Below, in pieces: positions 35,501-44,500 of a DNA stretch of 64,000 bases. How positions within the stretch are numbered: position 1 is the stretch's first letter; each line of letters starts with the position of its first letter. A program made the translations under genes and the position numbers. The notes under the pieces were generated by a model. That model saw only the letters and a program-made list of their open reading frames with translations. It was not told the origin of the DNA and did no database searches. Source of the stretch: Patiria miniata (lineage: Eukaryota; Echinodermata; Asteroidea; Valvatida; Asterinidae); contig NW_024037063.1 in the NCBI RefSeq assembly GCF_015706575.1, positions 20,770,927 through 20,834,926 on the forward strand, in the 5' to 3' direction.

Positions 35501-38500
35501 CCACCTCTAAAACTGTAATTTCTTCTCATTGTCTCCTCTCTACAGGTTTCGTCAGGCTTGCGAGCTACAGTGCCTAGGGCGCTTTTGAGGAATCCTTGGT
35601 TTCATTACCAAAAACAAATTATGTACATGTAGTAAATAAAATCAGAACTTACTCAGTCGATGCCTTCTCTAGGAGGTCAATGTATGTGACCAGGAAATCC
35701 ACGTACAACTGAGATGATTCCCGGTCACTCGGAGGGTTCGAATCCTCACCGAACGGCGGTCCGAAATACACCTGAAGGACAGTTATCAATCAAATATATG
35801 TGATCAAACTTATTTCATGATCAACTTTAGGGGCACATCACAATGAGGACAATGTTATGCCCTTTCTACATGTGAAAAACTAGTTCCTGAAAAAAAGTAA
35901 TTAAACATCATTTTGTGGGATCAGGTACACTCAGCTTTTATGAAAATCGTTGTAGACTTGTAAAATTAAAACTGGAGTGCTGAGAGTGTAAGCAAACACA
36001 CCAGGTCTCGTAACTAAAATCGGGGTTTCATTTAACTCAAGGGGAAATTAGTAAATGGATATTTGTTTGTTTTGGGTCAAGTCACATCCTTCATACTAAG
36101 CAGTGTGAGGGCAAGCCATGAGTCCTCTTGCATATGTACCTTTTCTATCAACTGACTGACTGACTGACTGTCAAATAGGAGCCGGGCAGTGCTGTTGTAT
36201 AGGATTACCCCGTAACACTAATGCAATGGGTCAACTCTGGCCCACCGTGTAGACCAGATGCATGACAATAATAATACCTGAAACTTATATAGTGCACGTA
36301 TCTACCAACAATTAGGTACTCAAGGCGCTGGAAATTATGTCTATTTTTAAAGACAGGTAAATGAAATTTATATATGAGACCAATTATGTAGCACGTTTAT
36401 AAAGGTTTGCGAGGTGCTGGGGCACATACTGCAGCCACTGCCAGAAACACCGGGGCAAACCCCTTCTCTTGTTACTGGTTTCGTTAACGTGCATTACACA
36501 ACACACGGGACTTCCAGCTTTACGTCCCATCCGAAGGACGAAGCAATAATGGTAAAGTGCCTTGCTTCTCTAAGCGATAAGTGTTACTGGGTTCTTTAAC
36601 CTGCATTGCACAACACACGGGGCCTGCGGCTTTACGTTCCATCCGAAGGACGAAGCAATAATGGTAAAGTGCCTTGCTTCTCTAAGCGATAAGTGTTACT
36701 GGGTTCTTTAACATGAATTCCCCCCCCACAGAAGTGTGGTTGGGGTCTACGAACGAATACTTACCTGTAGAGCAACACTACTTATGCATATTCCCCCTAC
36801 CGGCAGGTATTTTCGCTAAGAGTTATATACAATAGCGCCCTCCGGCGCCCTACCCATAACACCCCGCGGCATGCGTGCCTCGTGAGCGTCCTCTTTTCTC
36901 GAGCGCTAAGTCGGAATACAACAAAGTACCCAAGGCATCGAGAAGAGTGGGGTAGGAGGGAGGGATGCTCTACAGGTAAGTATTCGTTCGTAGACCCCAA
37001 CCACACTTCTGTGGGGGGGGGGAGTCTACTTCACTCTACTTACCTGTAGAGCAACACTACTTATGCATAGACTAGCACCGTCAAGGAGGTGGGTCATGCG
37101 AGATGCTATTGTGTTTTCACAGGGGCACGTAACAATACGCGTAAACCCTGGATGGGCCCGTCGCTCCACATGTGGGTGGATAAGGCAGCCCAAAAAGGTC
37201 GGCATGATAAAGACATTAGTCATAATGGTAGCCTCAACATGCCAACAGAGATGTGATCCCCGTGGGAATCACACGTAATGAATTACAGCCCACCGATACC
37301 TACACATAAGAGTTCGGTGGGGCACACAAAATAAGAATTATCATGAAAGGCAAAACATCATGACATGGTACATATAGACACTATAATATGCCCATGTACA
37401 TGTACAGAGTTCAATAAAGAATCAGAGTTAGGAGACACCAATGCTGGGGAGGTCTCCGGTCTGAAAATGTCTTGAGAACATGGTGGGGCTCAGTCAGTCG
37501 CCCTCAACACTGTTCTCCCATGCTCTGCCTTTTATTTTGTGCATGCGGACCAATCACACGGATTCTGCCGTTGATATGTCCGTGGTTTCATGGATGACCG
37601 TAGCCAACCTTCAGGCAATCTTGTCATGAAAGCCTGCAGGTATGGTGGGGTCACCATGATAAATACATGTCATGAAAGGCCTGCCTGTATGGCAGGGTCG
37701 TCATGACAAAAAAAAACATGTCACGAGAAGCCTGCTTGTATGGCAGGGTTGTCATGACAACTACGTGTCGCGAGAAGCCTGTTGGTATGGCAGGGTTGTC
37801 GTGACAATTACATTTGTAACTGCAAGTGACCGATTCAAAGCGTCCCAGTGCAGCTAATGTACGACGTTTAAGTCATGATTGGCACCAAAAATTCTCCGTC
37901 TGGACAAGAATGATTTGATGCCCGGAACAAAGACGTCCGGAGGCCCAGAGGGCTCTGACAGTCCTTAGTATAAATCCCTCCTTAGGAAGCAGACATCAAG
38001 TCATGATCAGCACCAAAATTCGCTGTCTGAAATGGACAAGAATCATTTGATGCCCAGAACAAAGACATCCGGAGGCAAAGAGGACTCCGACCGTCTTAGC
38101 TCAAAAAACCTTCCTTAGGGATCAGACGCCAAAGTCATGAGCGGCACCAACATTTTCCATCTGGAATGGACAATGATTTGATGCCTAGAACAAAGATGTC
38201 CGGAGGTAAAGAGGACTCCGACATTCTTAGTTAAAAAACAAAAATCCTCCCGTAGGAATCGGATGGGCACACTCGGTTCCCATCAGATGTGGTCCGTCTC
38301 CATTATACAGAAAACAGTTCTTTACTACATGTATACCAAGAAGTAACAACTGCTTACAAAACAGAAAAGAAAAAAGACAACCGTAGGAACCAATGAAACA
38401 GATGTGAAATTGTTCACTGGTTCACAGAACTCTAAAGATCTCTATAACACTTTTGGATAAGAAGGTGTTGAAGAGGTCCTGCAATTCAGGGGTGTTAAAA

Positions 38501-41500
38501 CATCCCCTTAAGTTAACTGACACGGACGTTCAACTGACTAACATTAAGTAATCTACTGTCATGTTAGAAGTCCCTCAAGTGCAGGCTGTAAAAGCCATAG
38601 CTTGTTTGAGAAAGGTCTGATGTGAACAGGAGAGCATTACAGCATCCAGTACATCAGGAGAAATTCCTGCGGAGCTGGGTGAAGGAAACCCAAGCTGTGC
38701 TGGAACAGAATATTGTTCTGCTCGGAAGAGCATTTGTACCTCCAACTGGTGAACTAAGGGAATGGTTATAACCCTGGAAAACCAATCAATGAGGTCAACA
38801 TGGAGTTAAGAAGAGGACCTTGTCATCTTTCTGCTCCAGTTGATTAAGTACCCGATGGATAAGAGGAAGACGACAGGAAGGTGTATATAAGTAGCCTGTC
38901 CGTCTTCATCACCATCGTATTCGCGTGCCATGTACATGTATAGGGGTCAGGAACCCTCAGGCATTAGCCTGGAAATCTGTGACTAGTTCATGAAACAAGT
39001 CAGATTGACATGTGGTTAGTTGTCCTTGCTTGGGAGGAGGACCGTCGAAAGCAAGAAGCTATGAGGAAAAAACCCCAATGGGGTATTTCTCAAGTGAGTG
39101 TACACAGGTGTGCAGGCTGCCTGCCCACCTGGTCGTCGATGTAAACTACAACTGTGTCAAAGTCACATCGAACCAGGATCATCTGGCACAACACCGAATA
39201 TAGAAGTAACATCGCAGTTTCTCCGAGACTGCCAGCATCTCAAGTATGTTAATGGAACTTGAATGATGCTCACACAGGGCTTCACCAATCCGCCACTAGA
39301 TGCGTGTGGCGGGCAGTTAACTGGCAGGGTAACATGTTCGCCATGACAGTTAATGAATTAGGCTGCAATCTGTGAGAGGCCCACCCTTGTGAGGTTGGCA
39401 ACGCCGAACCACAGGAGGTACTGCACAAGTCAGGTCATGGCCTGCACTGAATGCAGTGAGGACTGGGCCGATACAAGCAAATAGGTGAATGCCACCAATC
39501 TTTGTTTCCACGGCGCAGTCATATCGCCTTTACTATCTGAGCATAGGCCAGGAGTGAGGCGGAAAAACTGGCTGGATGGAGCCACCATGAAGTTGCAGCG
39601 AGAATCTTGGTTTGAAAACCGTGAAATTCTCAGTGCTCTGGCCTGAAAATGAGTTGCAGTTGTGTACCCTTCAGGCCAGGGCTCATTCCCCATGCTGATG
39701 TGTTAGACAGTCGACTAAATCTCATCAACATCTTTCCAAGGGAAATACAAGACGGGCGCAACACTGTGCTGGCCCGATGTTATTGATGTCAGCCTCAAAG
39801 TCTCTCTGACGAGCTCCTACGTGACAGATGGGTGGAGGTCGTCATGAGTCAGGTAGGTCACTTATGGAAATCATCAAAACAACTGAAGCCGAATCGAAAT
39901 CGTTGTTACATTATCCTACGTGGCATGGCGTACAGCAAATGTTGCTAGCACGGCCACACAAAATCATCTGGGCCAACTTCAAGAGGTATGCAGTTGAGAA
40001 AACAAACAACTGTTTGTTCTTCACCTGCGCTGGCCCACATGTAGTCGACATCGACCAATATGGATGTAAACATCGATATGCACCGCAAAAGAAAGATCTT
40101 TGTCCGTTAAAAATTTAAAAGGTGGGACTCGAATCTTTGGCGGGCGCACTTTGACGGGAGAAACAGTTCATCAATCATGTTATCCCGGCGGGCCAAGATT
40201 GTTAGGGTCTGCACTCGTGTAAAATTATAGAGTACTGAGTGCAGACTGTGAAATTGATAAAGAAAATAGCGGTCAACACGTCCGCTAAGACTGTCGAGTC
40301 AAGATTAAAACATTAAACCTAATGTACTTCATGAGGGTAAAGAGGGAGGCTGAACGCGTATCGCCGAACCCACTTTATTATTCCACTGCAAAGTGTATTC
40401 AAGCTTCTGCGAGTATTATTTACGAAGAGCCGCTTGAATAATGGGGTCCCTCTACTGCTGGCAGCTTGTACTTAGCTGCATTGAAGAGGGAAGATGTGAC
40501 AACAACAACAAAAATACCGAATTTCGCTAACGGAAAACGGTAATGATCACATTATTGCTTGAAGAGCAGCAAGCAGTTTGAATACAGGCACAATCTTTCG
40601 AATGTGGTCCACAACATGCCTGCAAGAGTTGAATAGACCCCGTAAACGAGAACCGTAAAACACATCTGAAGGGACGAGTTGCACACGGCCACAGTCAGCT
40701 GTTGAACAACTCCCTCGGAGACAATGTACGATGTACATAAAAAATGTAGCGATCTCAGTACAGCAAGAAACACCGCCGCACGGCTAAGCACCGTGCGGCG
40801 TGTCCCATTGTCCTTGAGTCACCCAACCGTGATTAATGTAGAGGGCTACAGAGTTCACGGCTCGCAACTGAACGAAGACGGACGTTTCATTAACGTGCCC
40901 GCCTGGCAATACATGTACATGTACGTGTATAAAACGTATACATGTACATGTATGACCGATAATAAAGCCGAGAACAATTGCAAGGCTTGTAATGAGTGGG
41001 CCGAAAAACCGAGTCCTCATCCCGGTATCGTATGCCGCGGTGGGATCGGTGCAATAAACTCGGCCGGATTAGAAAAATAATAAAGCCGTTCCCGCCTGAG
41101 AAATGGACACCACTTTGTCCGTTGTCGATGTGTTTCACATTTGATCCAACGGAGGTATGGGGAACACCTTGTCATTGTTAGATTTGGAGCCCGTCCTGCG
41201 CTTGATTTGAAAATTTTTGTGATCGGGCGGAGGGGGCTCATCGGCGGAGGGTAATTTAAGTACCCGTGTAATGTCCCTCTGCAGCAAACGGAGTATCGTT
41301 TCCTCGATGGACAGCCATTGTAACCGGTCTGATTCTCCGTCATTATCGGATGAATCAGCCGAATGCGAAGGCCAAAATGACCCCGATGACTGAGAGCCGT
41401 CTGGAGGGGCTAGTTGTACAGAACCACGCGGTGGTGGCTGGGCAACACCCTCGGAGATAATATACATAATATTATGCAGATGGTGAAGACTAAACACAAG

Positions 41501-44500
41501 CGGGAATCCTGGCGCACGGCTAACTGTGTGCGGTAGGTCCCGTTGTCTCTGGACCACGCGACCGTGTTCCACGGCCGGCGAATGTGAAGTCCCGTTCGCC
41601 GTAGGCCGGGCTTCCGGTATAGCGCGCAACCATGTGTGGTATACATGAACATGTATGAACATGGGTTTTTTTTTGTTTTTTTTTCTTCATTTTTGTACAT
41701 GTACCTCGTTGTGCTTGGGCCACGCAATCGTGACCAATGAATGACGACTATGAAGCATTCACTGCAGATAAAGACTCCAGGAGCACGGCTATCTGTGCAG
41801 TAAGTCCCTTTGTTCACGGGTCACCCAAGCGTGACCGGTGACTGAAGACTGTGATGCGGGCCCAACGACCGATGGTTGTGGGCCGTAGTCCACTGCTGCA
41901 GGGGGGCCCCCAATAGGGCCCGCCCGGCGGCCTGCCGACATAGCCGATAGCGTATCGGAAATCGACTGAAAAGCCAGCAGGAAATCTCCTCTAGAAACCG
42001 CGTCCTCCCCCCGGGAGCGTTTGCCCCGGCGGGACCGGTCACAGGAGTCGTCAGACCCCGAAGAAGAACGGTGCAATCGACGTGCAGCCTTTTTCTTCTT
42101 ATTCTTCTTTTTAGAAGAACGGCCCCGAGGTGTGTCCGAGGAAAATCGGAAGACACCTGGGGCACCGGGACCCCCGAACAACGGAAAAAATCCGATGACG
42201 AGAGTAGTCCCTCTGAGTGAGCTAGCACGGGGGCCGTCGGCCCGGGATCCCCCGGGGCGACCGGCTCCGTATCGCTCATAATGCACCCGGCCGACAGCGC
42301 CTCAGGCCCCGTGGGCTGAGCGAGCGCTGGACGGACCGGTAGCCCGTGCAATAGCCCATCCCGACAACCAGTGGTGTTCGGCACTGTGTCGGGAGGGCAC
42401 GGGTGACTAGAGCCCACCGAAGTGTGACGGCTAGTCCCCTCGGGCTGCCCCGTGATCGGGGGAGGGCTAGGTGCCAAAGCGGCGCTCGTTGCCGAGCCAC
42501 GCTTGCCCTGACGGCCCTTCTTAGGCTTTGCTCCGGCACAGGAGATATGTTTTAGGGGAACCTTGCCGGAGTGTGCCTTTAGTTTGGGTGTTCCGCCCGA
42601 GTTGACCGGAGAAGGTGACCGAGGTCCCCTTAACTGATCGGCGGAACTGCCAACTCCCCCAGCCGACTGTGGCTGAGGGTGCCGGACGAGAGACTGCTGC
42701 CGCGGTAACGACGGAGCGTTAACGGCAGAGTCCCCCGAGAACTCGGTCCGTCCCGTGGGAGAACTATTCCCTCCGGTTAGTGACAGATCGGCCCTCCCCA
42801 AACGCTTCATATTTATGAAATAAACGAAACCAAGAAGATGATGAAACTCTACAAACTAATGATTACTAACTCTTTTATTAAATACTTCTCTTAAACGCAA
42901 AAAAGGGTAGTAAATGACGAGGCAAACAGCGAGCTATTTCACGCACGTCCTACCCGACCTGCCGCTAAGAGAAAAGAGGACGCTCACGAGGCACGCATGC
43001 CGCGGGGTGTTATGGGTAGGGCGCCGGAGGGCGCTATTGTATATAACTCTTAGCGAAAATACCTGCCGGTAGGGGGAATATGCATAAGTAGTGTTGCTCT
43101 ACAGGTAAGTAGAGTGAAGTAGACTACACAACACAGGGGACCTACGGCTTTACGTCCCATCCGAAAGGCGAAGCAATAATGGTAAAGTGCCTTGCTTAAG
43201 AGCACAAGGACAGTGTTCCCCGTCAGGATTCGAACCCACGTACCACAGCACATGAGTCGTACACCGTAACCATTAGAACCCCCTCCCCCCGAAAAGACTT
43301 CCAGTGCATAGCCATTCGGAATCAATGGAATAGAATTGTGTGCACTGTAGGACCAGCTCTACTAGGCCTACCTCATCTTACCTCGCTTCGCAATAATTTA
43401 CTGGTGACACTGTTGGAGCTCATCTGAGTATCCACGAACCAATAGAATTTGCTCTTTAGCGCGGCTCGGGCTAGGGCCAGGGTGCCATTGATGTCGGCCA
43501 GATTATTTCCCATGCCGTCGTAAACGATCTTCATTCAAACAAAAGAGAAAGACAGAGAATTAGAAAATGGCACACAATCAGTTCTGTTGTTGCTTTAAAG
43601 GGAATATGCAATATTTGCAAACATCAAAAAACAAAACTACTAAATTATTATGAAATACCTTACTGGACTGTTAGTGAATGACAGTCCTGTAAAATCATGG
43701 CACCTTGTGTGCTGACATTTTCAAGAAAAATACTATTTTTGTATCAATTTCCAATGCTGGTCAGCTGACCAGCGTTTTTTCAAACACTGCCCCCAATTTA
43801 CCATATTTAGTTAGTCCACATTTTGTTTGCAATTGAAAACACACCTATGTAATTAGTATGTTAGTATTGTTTAGCAAATGTATTACCTGTTTAAATTTTT
43901 GTGTTCATAGCTGCTGGAAAAACCAAGAACAAAAACATGCTGTTCTTGTAGTCTGGTTCTCTGACCCTTCTTCAAACGAAACAGAGCAATTTACAGACGT
44001 CGGGAAATCGTCTGGTCGGGGAACCGGTCTAGCTGGCTTACACCTGGTTCATGTATGTGTAATCGATTGCAAACAAAATGTGGACTAACTAAATTTGGTA
44101 TATTGGGAGGCAGTATTTGAAGAAGAAAGTCAGGTTTTTTTTCCCAATGATGGTCGGCCGACCATAGTTGGAAATCGACACCAAAATTCAACTTTTCTTG
44201 AAAATGACAGCACACCAGGGGCCATGATTTCACAGGATGCTTGAGACTATCACTTGCAGTCCAGTAAGGTATTTCATAATCATTTCGTAGTTTTGTTTGT
44301 TGATGTTTGCAAATGATGTTTATTACCTTTAAACATAACTTTTAAGGATTTCTTTTTACCTTCTCATTGTCAACAGATGGGTAGAAATAGCCCATGAGTG
44401 AGATCATTGGTGAGCAGTATTTGAAAGGCCTCAAGGCTGGGTCACTGAGGGAGCGGCTGTCGCGGGAGCAGAAATCCGTAAAGTTTGGATGTCTCATGAT

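Larger units (their letters stand above)
37025..43124 (-). mobile_element. degenerate DIRS-like (tyrosine-recombinase) retroelement, about 6.1 kb
   Basis: Inverted ends of about 47 bp (AGTCTACTTCACTCTACTTA...). Read on the minus strand, a Gag-like Ser/Pro/Lys-rich reading begins at 42810 and continues with frameshifts to about 41100. Near 39280-39080 the sequence resembles a DIRS reverse transcriptase/RNase H region (INILEMLAVSEKL; LVRCDFDTVVVYIDDQVG). Near 38900-38800 it resembles the following DIRS region (HRVLNQLEQKDDKVLFLTPC). Many stops are present, so it is not functional. The recombinase itself was not identified. Gag assignment is by composition. Confidence 0.6.

Noticed and set aside
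41821..42810. Host gene of 329 aa
   Set aside because: It is bounded by the inverted ends of a DIRS-like element and followed by RNase H-like remnants. Composition is Gag-like and the frame switches near 42280.
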